Origin: Actinomycetota bacterium
Lineage (GTDB): Bacteria > Actinomycetota > Acidimicrobiia > IMCC26256 > PALSA-610
DNA: 64,000 nt
Reading direction: 5' to 3'
NCBI GenBank assembly: GCA_003134555.1
Contig: PLBO01000109.1
Span: forward strand, 91,576 to 155,575
Positions 35,815 through 45,265 of the stretch are shown here, in pieces. The number at the start of each line of letters is the position of its first letter. Position 1 is the stretch's first letter. The position numbers and the translations under genes were made by a program. The notes under the pieces are model-generated. The model did no database searches. It had not been told where the DNA came from and was given only the letters and a program-made list of their open reading frames with translations.

Positions 35815-37061
35815 CGCCGACGCCGCGCGCCGCGTACGCACTCCTCGCGATCGCACTCGTCGCGCTGGTCGTTCCTGCGGCCGTATCACTCGCGCTGGTT
35901 GCCGTCGTCGTGATCGCAACCGTGGTCGACGTCGCGATCGCCCACCATCGGATTCGGGTGCGCCGGACCGTTCCGCGCACGCTCTCGCGCGGCGTCGCGG
36001 CGCGCCTACTCGTCGAGACCGACTCCGAGACTCCACGACGCATCGAGGTTCGTCAGGCCCAGCCCGCCGACGTCGAGATCGAACCGCCGGCCGCGTGGCG
36101 CGCGCTCGACGCCCGGTTGATCGCGCACCGGCGCGGAGAGGCGGTACTGCCGCCCGTGACCGCCCGCGGCCACGGTCCCCTCGGGCTGGGCCGTTGCACG
36201 TTCACCGGCGAAGGCGACGCCCGCCTGCTGGTGTACCCCGACGTCGTCGCCGCGCAGCGGCTCGTCATCATGCTGCGCCGCGGACAGTTCCGCGATCCGG
36301 GGCTGCGCGCTTTGGGGCCGCTCGGTCTCGGTACCGACTTCGAGTCGATCCGCGACTACCTCCCCGACGACGACGTGCGCCAGATCAACTGGACGGCGAG
36401 CGAACGGGTCGGCCGGCCGATGAGCAACGTGTATCGCATCGAGCAGGATCGCGACGTGGTGTGCCTGCTCGACGGCGGCCGCCTCATGGCGGCACCGCTC
36501 GACGGGCGCACGACCCGCCTCGATGCCGCGGTCGACGCGGTGACGATGGTCGCGTTGGTCGCCGATGAGCTCGGCGATCGGTGCGGCGTGACCGTGTTCG
36601 ACGCGCGGCTGCGATCGCACCTGCGACCGCGCCGGAACGGGGGGCGTGCGGTCGTGCGCACCATCCTCGACGCGGAGCCGGTGGGAGTCGACAGTGACTA
36701 CGACCTCGCGTTCCGGAGCGCGAGCGGCGGGAAGCGGTCCCTGATCCTCGTCTTCACGGATCTCGTCGACGCGTCGGCGGCCCGCTCACTCGTCGCATCG
36801 GTACCGGTGTTGACGCGCCGCCACGCGGTGATCGTGGCCTCGGTGCGCGATCCCGATCTCGACACTGCACTCCGACGCGAACCTTCCACCCCTCACGACG
36901 TCTACGCCTCTGCGGTTGCGATCGACGTGCTCGACGAACGCCGGCGCGTCGCGACCCTGCTGGAACACGCGGGCGCGACGGTGGTCGACGCACCGGCCGC
37001 CGGGCTCGGCGAGGCCTGCGTGCGCGCCTACCTTCGGCTCAAGGCCCGGGCGCGGCTGTAG
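35811..37061 (+). CDS. DUF58 protein, MoxR partner
   Basis: This 416-residue protein has two N-terminal membrane helices (about residues 8-44), a beta-rich middle (HGPLGLGRCTFTG) and the DUF58 core (LGTDFESIRDYLPDDDVRQINW). The downstream part looks like a von Willebrand factor A-type fold: CLLDGGRLM fills the place of the metal-site DxSxS, in which the serines are missing, so metal binding is doubtful. DUF58 proteins are standard partners of MoxR ATPases. It overlaps MoxR by ATGA and runs 23 bases into the convergent SpoIIM-like gene. Confidence 0.9.
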
Positions 37062-38022
37062 CCGTTGCCCGATCCGGCGCGCCGAGCCAGAGGACGAGAC
37101 CCCAGTAGAGCGCGCCGAGACCGAGACCCACGATCAACACGACGGTGAGACCCTTGCCCGCGGGGGTCAGAAAGCCTTCGACGAGGCCGGCCACGACGAG
37201 CCAGACCGCGGTGCCGAGCACGATCTCCACCGCGGCTCGCGCCTCGGTGCGCAGCGCGTCGATACGCGTACGCGTGCCCGGGTCGACAATCGCCGACGCG
37301 AGCCGCAATCCGGCGGCGCCGGCAACCGCGATGCAGCTGAGCTCGAGCACACCGTGTGCGACGACGAGCTCGAAGAACGGACGACCGTTGCCCGCTCCGA
37401 TCGCAAGACCCGCGACCGAGCCGAGCAGGATGCCGTTCGCGACAAGCATGTACAACGTGCCGAGGCCGAACAGGATGCCGCCGGCGAACGCCAGAAACGT
37501 CACCCGGATGTTGTTCGTGAAGATCGTCGCGGCGAGGTCGGACTGGTCGTCGACGGATACGCCGAGGTCCTGACCGTCGGGTCGCGGTTCGGTAACCGAC
37601 TGGTATGCGCTCGGCGCGAGGCCGCTCGCCGCGCCGGGATCGCGCCACGCCCAGTAGCCCGAGAGCAACGTCGGCAGCGCGAGACACGCGATGGCGATGA
37701 CGAGCAACGCGGGTCGCTCGCGGACGCGACGCCAATAGCCGCGCGTCACGAACTCGCGCATTGTGTTGTGCGAGCGCGTCGTGTTGTAGACGGCGTGACG
37801 TCCGCGCTGCGTGAGCCGCTCCAGCTGCCCGACGATCGGGTCGGACGGGAAGCGGCGGCGCGCGAACGCGAGGTCGGCCGCCACCGCGCGGTAACACGCG
37901 CCGAGCCGCAAAACGCCGGCCGGCCCGAGCCGCGCGGGCGAGTTGCCACCGCCTTCCACGAGCTGTTCGAGCTCGGTCCACATCGGTGCTCGCTCGCGCA
38001 CGAACTCGTCTAGGTTGGTCAC
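37039..38022 (-). CDS. SpoIIM-like (stage II sporulation protein M family) membrane protein
   Basis: This 327-residue protein has a soluble N-terminus (EFVRERAPMWTELEQLVE is typical) and about five membrane helices. It resembles the SpoIIM/DUF95 family, with the conserved NNIRVTFLAFAGGILFGLGT and ELVVAHGVLELSCI. In non-sporulating Actinobacteria these proteins occur with RDD and MoxR genes and do not imply sporulation. The GTG start at 38022 abuts the GTG of the divergent RDD gene at 38023 with no base between them. Promoters for both must therefore lie in each other's coding sequence. Confidence 0.85.
   Translation of the reverse strand: MTNLDEFVRERAPMWTELEQLVEGGGNSPARLGPAGVLRLGACYRAVAADLAFARRRFPSDPIVGQLERLTQRGRHAVYNTTRSHNTMREFVTRGYWRRVRERPALLVIAIACLALPTLLSGYWAWRDPGAASGLAPSAYQSVTEPRPDGQDLGVSVDDQSDLAATIFTNNIRVTFLAFAGGILFGLGTLYMLVANGILLGSVAGLAIGAGNGRPFFELVVAHGVLELSCIAVAGAAGLRLASAIVDPGTRTRIDALRTEARAAVEIVLGTAVWLVVAGLVEGFLTPAGKGLTVVLIVGLGLGALYWGLVLWLGAPDRATATAAPGP
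38011..38016 (+). promoter_or_regulatory. -10 hexamer for the RDD gene
   Basis: TAGGTT lies six bases before the GTG at 38023, inside the first codons of the divergent SpoIIM-like gene. Confidence 0.45.
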
Positions 38023-38751
38023 GTGCTCCTCGACGACCGCGTGACAATCGCGACGCCGGAGGGCGTCTCGCTCGAGCTCGTGCTCGCCGGCGTCGGATCT
38101 CGCTTCGTGGCCCGCCTCCTCGACACGCTGATCCAGGGCGCGATCATCATCGCACTCGCGCTCGGCATCTCCTTCACATCGGCGCCCGGCATCGTGCGCG
38201 CAGTGGCACGGGTGATGATCTTCCTGGTGCTCTTCGGCTACGACGTGCCGTTCGAAGTGTTGAACCGCGGCCGGACCGTCGGCAAGGTCGCGGCCGGTAT
38301 CCGCGTCGTCGGCGGTCTCGGGGAGCCGGTCGGCTTCCTCGCCAGCGCGATCCGCAACATCTTGCGCATCGTCGACTTCCTGCCCTTGCTGTACGTGGGT
38401 GGCGTCATCTGCATGGTCGCGACCCCGCGCGACCAACGGCTCGGTGATCTCGCGGCCGGAACCCTCGTGGTGCGCGACCGGTTCCCAGGCCTGGCCGGTG
38501 GTCTGAGCGCGCCCGTAACGGTTCCGGTCGAGGCCGTCGCGACGTGGGACGTCTCCGCGCTCGATCAGGCCGAGCTCGCGACCATCCACCAGTTCCTCGA
38601 TCGGCGGCTGTCGATGCCGATTCCCGTCCGTGCCTACTTCGCGGCCGAGCTCGCATCGCGCGTCGCGCCGAAGGTCGCCGGCGCGCCCTACGGCGCCCAT
38701 CCGGAGTACCTGCTCGAAGGCGTCGTCGTCGCCAAGCAGGCGAGGGCGTGA
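38023..38751 (+). CDS. RDD-family membrane protein
   Basis: This 242-residue protein begins with VTIATPEGVSLELVLAGVGSRFVARLLD (start only; residues 7-34), where the Arg and Asp pair gives the RDD name. It has about three membrane helices and a 100-residue tail (VPVEAVATWDVSALDQAEL). RDD proteins are often linked to Na+/H+ exchange or envelope cofactors, without firm biochemical evidence here. A TAGGTT hexamer six bases upstream supports the GTG at 38023; a second GTG at 38041 is the alternative. Its stop overlaps the ATG of DUF2752. Confidence 0.85.
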   Translation: MLLDDRVTIATPEGVSLELVLAGVGSRFVARLLDTLIQGAIIIALALGISFTSAPGIVRAVARVMIFLVLFGYDVPFEVLNRGRTVGKVAAGIRVVGGLGEPVGFLASAIRNILRIVDFLPLLYVGGVICMVATPRDQRLGDLAAGTLVVRDRFPGLAGGLSAPVTVPVEAVATWDVSALDQAELATIHQFLDRRLSMPIPVRAYFAAELASRVAPKVAGAPYGAHPEYLLEGVVVAKQARA

Positions 38752-39131
38752 TGCAGTCGTATATGACACGTCGGCACGGGCGCGAGCTGCGCGTCGCGAG
38801 CGCGGGCATGGTGGCGATCGCGGCCGCGTGGCCGATCCTGCCGGTCCACCCGGCAGTCGCGTGCCCGCTCCGGTCGGCCACGGGTGTCCCGTGCCCGCTC
38901 TGTGGCATCACCCGCGCGGTCGTCGCGGCGGCGCACGGTCACGTGGTCGCGTCGCTCGCGTTCAATCCGGCCGGCATCGTCGTGTTGCTGGTCGCGGTGG
39001 TCGCGATCTTGCGTCCCGCGTGGCTGGCACGTCTACAACTGCCGGCGTGGTCGTTCCTTGCGATCGTCGGCGCGCTGTGGGTGTGGAACATCGGCTTCAA
39101 CCCGACGTTCCATCAGCTCCTCGTGCGCTGA
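38751..39131 (+). CDS. DUF2752 membrane protein
   Basis: This 126-residue protein has two or three membrane helices and the DUF2752 signature CPLCGITRA (about residues 40-48), preceded by a second cysteine in AVACPLRS. The CxxC-type pairs suggest metal or disulfide chemistry, but no function is established. It shares one base with the RDD stop (TGATG). The basic N-terminus (MTRRHGRELR) points inward. It closes the MoxR-associated cluster before the convergent recR gene. Confidence 0.85.
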   Translation: MQSYMTRRHGRELRVASAGMVAIAAAWPILPVHPAVACPLRSATGVPCPLCGITRAVVAAAHGHVVASLAFNPAGIVVLLVAVVAILRPAWLARLQLPAWSFLAIVGALWVWNIGFNPTFHQLLVR

Positions 39132-39146
39132 ACCGGGCGCGAGCGC

Positions 39147-39749
39147 TCAGCTGACTTCCCGGCGACCTTCGAGCGCACGGCCGAGCGTGACCTCGTCGGC
39201 GTATTCGAGATCGCCGCCGACGGGAAGCCCGCTCGCGATGCGCGTCACCTTGAGCCCGGCGGGCTTCAGCAACCGCGCGAGATACATCGCCGTCGCTTCA
39301 CCTTCGATGTTCGGGTTCGTCGCCAGGATGACCTCGCTGATCTCCTCTTCGGGAATGCGCGCAAGCAGTTCCTTCACCCGCAGCTGTTCGGGTCCGACGC
39401 CTTCGATCGGGGAGATCGCGCCCTGCAACACGTGATAGCGCCCGCGGAACTCACCGGTGCGCTCGACGGCGACGATGTCGCGCGGCTCTTCGACAACACA
39501 GACGACGTGATCGTCACGCCGTTCGTCGAGGCAGAAGGCACAGAGCTCGCCTTCGGAGATGTTGAAGCAACGCCGGCACCACGTGACGCGGTCCTTCGCT
39601 TCCTCGATCGCGTGGGCCAACCGTTTCGCGTCGAGCGCGTCGACCTTCAGGAGATAGAACGCGATGCGTTGCGCCGACTTCGGACCGATACCCGGTAAGC
39701 GGCCGAGCTCGTCGATCAGCGTCTGCATGACGCCTTCGTAGACGTTCAC
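39147..39749 (-). CDS. recR: recombination mediator RecR
   Basis: RecR helps load RecA at single-strand gaps. The 200-residue protein has the helix-hairpin-helix ([20 protein letters not shown]), the zinc-binding cysteines of [16 protein letters not shown], and a Toprim domain ([14 protein letters not shown] and the acidic [12 protein letters not shown]). The GTG start overlaps the ybaB stop. This recR-ybaB-dnaX order is widely conserved. Confidence 0.97.
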   Translation of the reverse strand: MNVYEGVMQTLIDELGRLPGIGPKSAQRIAFYLLKVDALDAKRLAHAIEEAKDRVTWCRRCFNISEGELCAFCLDERRDDHVVCVVEEPRDIVAVERTGEFRGRYHVLQGAISPIEGVGPEQLRVKELLARIPEEEISEVILATNPNIEGEATAMYLARLLKPAGLKVTRIASGLPVGGDLEYADEVTLGRALEGRREVS

Positions 39750-40096
39750 GGGTTGAGCGATCCTCCGAGGCCGCCGAGCATCGAGCCGAGGTCGATCCCG
39801 CCCGTCACCGCGCCGAGCTTCTGCGCCTGCAACTCCTTCGCCTGGCGCGTCGCCTCGATGACGGCCGCCACCACCAGATCTTCGAGCGTCTCGATGTCGT
39901 CGGGGTCGACGACGCTGGGATCGATCTTGATCTCTTTGAGCTCCCCTTCGCCCGTGACCGTCGCCCGCACGACCCCGCCACCGACGGTCGCGTCGATCGT
40001 GGTGCTCGCGAGCGCCTGCTGGGCAGCCTGCATGTAGGCCTGCATCTGCTGCACCTGCTTGAGCATGTCCATCGGGTCCTGGTTCGGGTTCGTCAT
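39746..40096 (-). CDS. YbaB/EbfC nucleoid-associated protein
   Basis: This 116-residue DNA-binding protein forms homodimers that bind DNA and may influence nucleoid structure. It has the typical N-terminal coiled coil ([19 protein letters not shown]), the central [16 protein letters not shown] strand and helical end, and a Gly/Leu-rich tail. The start is ATG at 40096. Its stop overlaps recR, and dnaX ends ten bases upstream, so all three are likely co-transcribed. Confidence 0.95.
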   Translation of the reverse strand: MTNPNQDPMDMLKQVQQMQAYMQAAQQALASTTIDATVGGGVVRATVTGEGELKEIKIDPSVVDPDDIETLEDLVVAAVIEATRQAKELQAQKLGAVTGGIDLGSMLGGLGGSLNP

Positions 40097-40106
40097 CGTC
40101 CCTCCG

Positions 40107-41915
40107 TCAGCCTCGTCGGCGTTCGTCGACGACTTCCGCGCCGAGGTCGGCGACGAGGCGCGTGACGGAATCGAGCTGCGGCGCGTCGGACGCGTCGGAG
40201 AGCTCGGTCAGGTCGACGGCCTCGTCGTCGGGCTCGGATTCGTGTTCGTTCTTCGGCGCCTCGGTGCCGGACTCGCCCGAAGCCGTCGCGGGCCGTAACG
40301 CGTCGGCCTTGGAGAAGTCGTGGGCGCGCAACATGAAGCGCGGCGCCGCACCGAGGCGCGAGGCGAACGCGTCCTTGATCGCGGTCGCCTCCTTTCGGAA
40401 CCGTTCGTTGATCGCGTCGAAACGGCGCTTCGGCACTCCGAAGATGATGATCCCGTTCTCGAGCGCGATCGGCTGCGCGTCCTGGATCCCGGCGCGCAGC
40501 GGTGCTTTCAGGACGCCAAGCGTCGCGGGCCACGCCTCGATGACGTCGTCGAGCGCGAACGTCACCGAGTCGGCAGAACCAGACGAGTCGGCGGCGACGG
40601 CCGGATCGGTGGCGGGCGGCTCCGCGACCTCGGGTGGTGCGGGCGTTGGGGTTTCGGTCGGCTTCGCCGCGCGCTCGCGACGAGCGAGCACCGGACCACC
40701 GGGCACCGGCGCGGCGCGCGTCGGCGCGGCCGCCGCGGGTGCGCTCACCGGAGCACCGTCGCCCAGACGTTGTTCGAGCCGCTCGACCCGATCGAGCAGG
40801 GTCTCTTCCCGCGTTCTCGCCTCGCGGCGCGCGATGCGAACGACCGCGACTTCGAGCACCAGACGAGGGTCGGCGACGGCCTGGCCTCGGATGTCGACGA
40901 TCGCCTCGCCCATGATCTCGATCGCGCGCACGACCGCGGGGTTGCCCATCTCCTTCGCGAGGGCAATGAGGCGGACACAATCCTCGGGCGCACCGTCGTA
41001 GGGAACGCGACCGGACGCGTTCGACTGGAGGAACGCGTCGCGAAGCGTTCGGAGCAAGTCGTCGGCGACGCGGCGGACGTCGTGACCGGACGCCACGAGA
41101 TCGTGGACACCGACCAGCGCGCCCGCGACGTCTTCGGCCGCGGCGGCTTCCAGCACCGCGAGCCGCTGTTCGAACGGCGCCCCGCCCAATGCCGACTGCA
41201 CCTGCAGTCCGTCGAGCCGCCCGGCGCCGACCGCTAGCGCCTGGTCGAGCAGCGACAGCGCGTCGCGCGCCGACCCGGCGGCGCGGCGCGCAATGAGGTC
41301 GAGGGCATCGGAGTCGGTCTCGATGCCTTCCCGACCAAGGATGTCGGCAAGGTGGCCGACCAATTGCCCGTGCGACAGCAGCGTGAACTCGAAATGCTGC
41401 GTGCGAGAGCGCAGCGTCGGAAGCACCTTCTGCGGATCGGTTGTGGCCAGCACGAAGACGACGTGCTCCGGCGGCTCCTCCAGCGTCTTCAGCAACGTGT
41501 TCGACGCCGCCGCCGAGAGCATGTGCACCTCGTCGATGATGTACACCTTGCGCCGGCTCGACGCGCCGACACCGAGGTGCACGCTCTGGATGAGCTCGCG
41601 CATCGCGTCGACGCCGTTGTTCGACGCGGCGTCGAGCTCGACGAGATCGAAGAAGGTGCCCGCCGCCACCGCCGCGCAGTTCTCACAGATGCCGCACGGC
41701 TCACCGTCGGCGCCGAGGTTCAGACAGTTGAGCGCGCGGGCCAGGAGGCGCGCGGTGGTGGTCTTGCCGGTGCCGCGCGGCCCGGAGAAGAGGTATGCAT
41801 GCCCGACCCGGTCTTCTCGAACCGCGTTGCGAAGCGCGACCGTGACGTGCTCTTGACCGACCAGCTCTGCGAACCGCTGCGGACGGTATTTGCGGTACAG
41901 GCTGTGTGACGCCAC
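40107..41915 (-). CDS. dnaX: DNA polymerase III subunits gamma/tau
   Basis: DnaX is the ATPase of the clamp loader. The 602-residue protein has Walker A GPRGTGKTT (about 45-53), the four zinc cysteines in CLNLGADGEPCGICENC, the DEVHMLS motif, and sensor EEPPEHVVFVLATTD. The C-terminal 250 residues are a tau-type, Pro/Ala-rich tether and replisome domain. No obvious slippery A-run for a programmed gamma/tau frameshift is visible in the tether. GTG start with TAAGGT six bases upstream. It is divergent from the SRP RNA gene, the usual order. Confidence 0.97.
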   Translation of the reverse strand: MASHSLYRKYRPQRFAELVGQEHVTVALRNAVREDRVGHAYLFSGPRGTGKTTTARLLARALNCLNLGADGEPCGICENCAAVAAGTFFDLVELDAASNNGVDAMRELIQSVHLGVGASSRRKVYIIDEVHMLSAAASNTLLKTLEEPPEHVVFVLATTDPQKVLPTLRSRTQHFEFTLLSHGQLVGHLADILGREGIETDSDALDLIARRAAGSARDALSLLDQALAVGAGRLDGLQVQSALGGAPFEQRLAVLEAAAAEDVAGALVGVHDLVASGHDVRRVADDLLRTLRDAFLQSNASGRVPYDGAPEDCVRLIALAKEMGNPAVVRAIEIMGEAIVDIRGQAVADPRLVLEVAVVRIARREARTREETLLDRVERLEQRLGDGAPVSAPAAAAPTRAAPVPGGPVLARRERAAKPTETPTPAPPEVAEPPATDPAVAADSSGSADSVTFALDDVIEAWPATLGVLKAPLRAGIQDAQPIALENGIIIFGVPKRRFDAINERFRKEATAIKDAFASRLGAAPRFMLRAHDFSKADALRPATASGESGTEAPKNEHESEPDDEAVDLTELSDASDAPQLDSVTRLVADLGAEVVDERRRG

Positions 41916-41921
41916 GGAGCA

Positions 41922-41927
41922 ACCTTA
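41922..41927 (-). promoter_or_regulatory. -10 hexamer for dnaX-ybaB-recR
   Basis: TAAGGT on the minus strand ends six bases before the dnaX GTG. Confidence 0.5.
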
Positions 41928-41938
41928 CCGATGCCCAC

Positions 41939-41944
41939 TAGGCT
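41939..41944 (+). promoter_or_regulatory. -10 hexamer for the SRP RNA
   Basis: TAGGCT lies seven bases before the predicted 5' end at 41951. It faces the dnaX hexamer with 11 bases between them. Confidence 0.45.
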
Positions 41945-41950
41945 GCAACC

Positions 41951-42079
41951 GGCCCGCTCGCGCCGTATCGGGTCCGGCGCGACGAGCGCCCGTGAACCGA
42001 GTCAGGTCCGGAAGGAAGCAGCTCTCAGCGGAAGCGCTCGAGTGCCGCCGGGTCGCCTGATACGTGCAGCGAGCGGGCC
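41951..42079 (+). ncRNA. ffs: signal recognition particle RNA (4.5S type)
   Basis: This RNA binds Ffh and targets nascent membrane proteins. The end stem pairs GGCCCGCTCGC (41951-41961) with GCGAGCGGGCC (42069-42079). The internal loop and apical tetraloop region carry the conserved GTCAGGTCCGGAAGGAAGC (about 42001-42019), diagnostic for this RNA. The predicted length of 129 bases comes from the outer stem; the real ends may differ by a few bases. It sits between dnaX and a serine tRNA, a common arrangement. Confidence 0.93.
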
Positions 42080-42129
42080 ACTTCGGTGATCGGCGCGGAC
42101 ATCACGCCGGCCGGCGAACTGGCGTCGCC

Positions 42130-42135
42130 TAGCAT
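42130..42135 (+). promoter_or_regulatory. -10 hexamer candidate for tRNA-Ser(GGA)
   Basis: TAGCAT lies 12 bases before the tRNA. Confidence 0.35.
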
Positions 42136-42147
42136 CCCCCTCTTCCG

Positions 42148-42232
42148 GGAGGGATGCGAGAGCGGCCGAATCGGCACGCTTGGAAAGCGTGTGAGGGGCA
42201 ACCCTCCGTGGGTTCGAATCCCACTCCCTCCG
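42148..42232 (+). tRNA. tRNA-Ser(GGA)
   Basis: The 85-base class II tRNA has acceptor GGAGGGA paired with TCCCTCC, discriminator G, and anticodon stem CACGC/GCGTG around TTGGAAA with anticodon GGA (42182-42184). The extra arm runs from the anticodon stem to the T-arm, which is GTGGG-TTCGAAT-CCCAC. CCA is not encoded. Its first 27 bases are identical to those of the serine tRNA at 49304. Confidence 0.95.
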
Positions 42233-42316
42233 CGCCGACGTGAAATAGACCGCGTTGTCGAGATCGATGAGCTGGAGCGAGCTCCCGGTGTCGGGCGTCG
42301 TCAGATCCAGCCCGGA

Positions 42317-44749
42317 CTAAAGGGCGATTCTTCCCCTTGAGTCCGTACCGCCCGGCGCGGAAACGTGGAGACCGGTGGCGACTGCGCTTATCGGACCTTC
42401 GATGAGGTCGGCGGCTGCCTCGATTGGTGCCGGGCGGGAGAAGAGGTATCCCTGCACGTAGGGACAATGCAGCCGCCGGAGCACGGCGAGTTGTTCTGGG
42501 TTCTCGACGCCTTCGGCGACGACGCTGAGGCCGAGGTTTTTCGCGAGTGCGATGACCGCGCCGACGATCGCACTGTCTTCGCGTTCGGTGCCGATCGCGC
42601 GCACGAACGATTGGTCGATCTTGAGGATGTTGATCGGGAAGGCGCGCAGGTAGGTGAGCGACGAGTAGCCGGTTCCGAAGTCATCGAGAGCGAGGTTGAT
42701 TCCGAGGTCTCGTAGCGCGCGAAGGAGCGCTTGTGCACTGACGGCGTCGTCGATGAGGGTGCTCTCGGTGAGTTCGAGGGTGAGCATGGTCGGGTCGAGG
42801 CCGGTGCGTTCGAGTGCGCCGGTGACGACGTCGACGATTTCACCGCTGAGGAGCTGACGGCTCGAGAGGTTCACTGAGATGCCGAGGCGCTTGTCCGGCC
42901 AGCGCCGCGCCCACCCGGCGGCGTGGCGGCACGCCTCTTCGAGCACCCAGGCACCTATTTCGACGATCAATCCGGTCTCTTCGGCGATGGGAATGAACGC
43001 GTCGGGGGTGACGAGACCGAAGCCTGGACGTTGCCAGCGCACCAGCGCCTCGAAGCCTCGAATCGTGCCGGTGTCAGCCGAGACGAAGGGCTGGCAGAAG
43101 AGCCGCAACTCCTTGCGCGCGAGCGCCTGGCGCAGCGCAGCTTCGAGTGCAACCTGGGTTGTGATCCATTGCTGCATCGTCTCGTCGAACAGTTCGTAAC
43201 GGCTTCGCCCGTTGTCCTTCGCCCGGTACATCGCGATGTCGGCGTTGGACAGGATCGCGTCCGCGGTCTCGGTGCCCCCGGCGGAAAGCGCGATGCCGAT
43301 GCTTGCGCTTACGTTGGTGTCATCGTCAGCGAGGTGGTACGGGGCCTGGAGGGCGGCGATGATCCGCTCTGCAAAGTCGGTCGCATGGTGTACGCCCTCA
43401 ATGTCCTCGCATAACACCACGAACTCGTCTCCACCCAGACGCGTGACCGTGTCGGTCTCGCGTACGGCGTGTTGAATCCGAACGGCTGCTTGGATGAGCA
43501 GCTGATCGCCGACCTTGTGGCCGAGCGTGTCGTTGACGGCTTTGAACCGGTCGAGGTCGACGAACAGCACGCCGAACATGCGATGGTGACGTCGGACGCG
43601 GGCGAGTGCCTGCTCGAGCCGGTCGATGAGCATCACGCGGTTCGGCAGGCCGGTGAGCGGGTCATGGAGGCCCTGGTGGGCCAGTTGCGCCTCGAAGCGC
43701 TTCTGGTCCGAGAGATCACGAACGATGCCCGAAACGGTCGGCGACGAGCCATCGACAGTGATCGCGCTCGTGCTGACCATCATCGGAAAATGGACTCCGT
43801 CGCGCCGCACGCCCGTGATCTCGACCTCATTGCGCTGCGCTGCAGCAGGCCCCATCGACCGGTAGGTCGCGAAGAAATCCTCGAGCGCGGCGTGGAGATC
43901 GGCAGGCACGAGCATAGCGACCGGTTGCCCCACGATCTCGGTCGCGGTCCAGCCGAACATCGCTTCTGCCGCCGCGTTGAACGAACCGATCGTGCCGTCG
44001 ACGCCAACGGTGAGGATCCCTTCCGCCGCGTTCTCGATAACCGCACGATGACGCGCCTCGCTGCGCTGCGCGTGCATCGTTTGTTCTGCGAGCAAGCCGT
44101 CGGATCGTTCCTGGTATTCCCCGATCGCCCCCGCCATACGGATCGCGATCGCGAACACGAACGCCCCCAAGAACCCGATGGTCTGCGCCTGGGACGTGCT
44201 CAAGAACGACGGCGCCCATCCTTCGAGCACCAGCGCTTGACCCACCGAGCAGCCAACCAAAGACCAGCCGAGCGCGGCCCGCCATGCCCGAGCGCCGGAC
44301 TGTTGGAGATCGGCCAGCGCCGAGAACGCGAAGGCCATCCCCAACGCCGGGCCCCAACCGCTCATATAGATCACCGACGTCACCGCGGTCACGTGTGCCA
44401 CGACCCGGACGTGGAGGCGAAGCGACCCCGGTGGGGCGTCCGGCCACCGCTCGACCAGCCGACTCGAAACCAACGAACCGACGATCACTCCCGCGTACGC
44501 CCAGGCGGGCACTTTGGCAACCAGCCCGAAATGACGAAGCACCAACAACAGCACGAGCGCGACCGGGCCGACCACGTACGGCAAGAAACCCGGCGAAATG
44601 CCACCCCGCGCGACCCCCGGTGCCGCGCCAACGCTGGACGGCCCGACACCGCCCGCCCCGCGCCGCCCGACCGCTCCTCGGTTCACCCCAGCAGGATCGA
44701 CAACTCCGCGAACCCGCTGTAGGGCACTGTTCGGATATCCAGCGGTCAC
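42317..44749 (-). CDS. membrane-bound PAS-GGDEF-EAL cyclic-di-GMP protein
   Basis: This 810-residue signalling protein has a glycine-rich N-terminus, about six membrane helices (residues 55-215), a PAS domain (ENAAEGILTVGVDGTIGSF), then GGDEF (RLGGDEFVVL) and EAL (FEALVRWQ) domains. Both active-site motifs look intact: GGDEF for cyclic-di-GMP synthesis and EAL with DDFGTGYSS and AEGVE for its breakdown. The net activity cannot be told. The GTG at 44749 opens a basic, low-complexity lead; a start further in is possible. It lies directly beside a decayed dehydrogenase, so its arrival may have broken that gene. Confidence 0.93.
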   Translation of the reverse strand: MTAGYPNSALQRVRGVVDPAGVNRGAVGRRGAGGVGPSSVGAAPGVARGGISPGFLPYVVGPVALVLLLVLRHFGLVAKVPAWAYAGVIVGSLVSSRLVERWPDAPPGSLRLHVRVVAHVTAVTSVIYMSGWGPALGMAFAFSALADLQQSGARAWRAALGWSLVGCSVGQALVLEGWAPSFLSTSQAQTIGFLGAFVFAIAIRMAGAIGEYQERSDGLLAEQTMHAQRSEARHRAVIENAAEGILTVGVDGTIGSFNAAAEAMFGWTATEIVGQPVAMLVPADLHAALEDFFATYRSMGPAAAQRNEVEITGVRRDGVHFPMMVSTSAITVDGSSPTVSGIVRDLSDQKRFEAQLAHQGLHDPLTGLPNRVMLIDRLEQALARVRRHHRMFGVLFVDLDRFKAVNDTLGHKVGDQLLIQAAVRIQHAVRETDTVTRLGGDEFVVLCEDIEGVHHATDFAERIIAALQAPYHLADDDTNVSASIGIALSAGGTETADAILSNADIAMYRAKDNGRSRYELFDETMQQWITTQVALEAALRQALARKELRLFCQPFVSADTGTIRGFEALVRWQRPGFGLVTPDAFIPIAEETGLIVEIGAWVLEEACRHAAGWARRWPDKRLGISVNLSSRQLLSGEIVDVVTGALERTGLDPTMLTLELTESTLIDDAVSAQALLRALRDLGINLALDDFGTGYSSLTYLRAFPINILKIDQSFVRAIGTEREDSAIVGAVIALAKNLGLSVVAEGVENPEQLAVLRRLHCPYVQGYLFSRPAPIEAAADLIEGPISAVATGLHVSAPGGTDSRGRIAL

Positions 44750-44755
44750 CTGCCG

Positions 44756-45113
44756 ATACGGCGCGCGAACACTTCGGCGCGGTCCACGTGTTGTGCAACA
44801 ACGCGGGCGTCGGGAGTCTCGCCGACCCGTGGTTCGGTCCGATCTCGGCGTGGCAGTGGGTGTTGGGCGTCAACCTCTGGGGCGTCGTGCACGGCGTGCG
44901 GGCGTTCTTGCCGGCCATGCTCGCCCAGGGCGAGGGCCATATCGTCAACACCGCGTCCATGGCCGGACTGCATCCGGGCGCAGGTCCGAGCTACGACGCA
45001 TCGAAGCACGCCGTCGTCGCGTCAATCCCGAACTGGACGTCGACACGCCGGGCATGCCTCCCGCCGCCCAGATCGCCGACGAAATCGTCGCCGCGCTTTC
45101 ACCGCCGACCTAA
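44756..45113 (+). pseudogene. short-chain dehydrogenase/reductase remnant
   Basis: The frame reads AREHFGAVHVLCNNAGVGS, then VNLWGVVHGVRAFLPAM, GEGHIVNTASMAGL and SYDASKHAVV, which are the NNAG, Ser and YxxxK features of a classical SDR. The N-terminal Rossmann glycines are missing. After SKHAVV about 70-80 residues are gone and the end (LDVDTPGMPPAAQIADEIV) continues in another frame to a stop at 45113. It begins next to the start of the divergent GGDEF-EAL gene. It cannot make a working enzyme. Confidence 0.85.
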
Positions 45114-45265
45114 CCGCGGTGGTGGTCACGAGACCAAATTCTTCGCGCATGCGCGCCGATCGCTTGCTTCGCCTGCACTGATGCTGCAAGCCCGGGGCCG
45201 CATGACAGCACAGGCTGCGAGCCCGCCAAATGGCTCGGCGTCGATGCAGCGAGCAAGCTGGCGTC

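Noticed and set aside
37039..38022. Evidence for sporulation
   Set aside because: SpoIIM-like proteins occur in many non-sporulating Actinobacteria, and no other spore gene is present.
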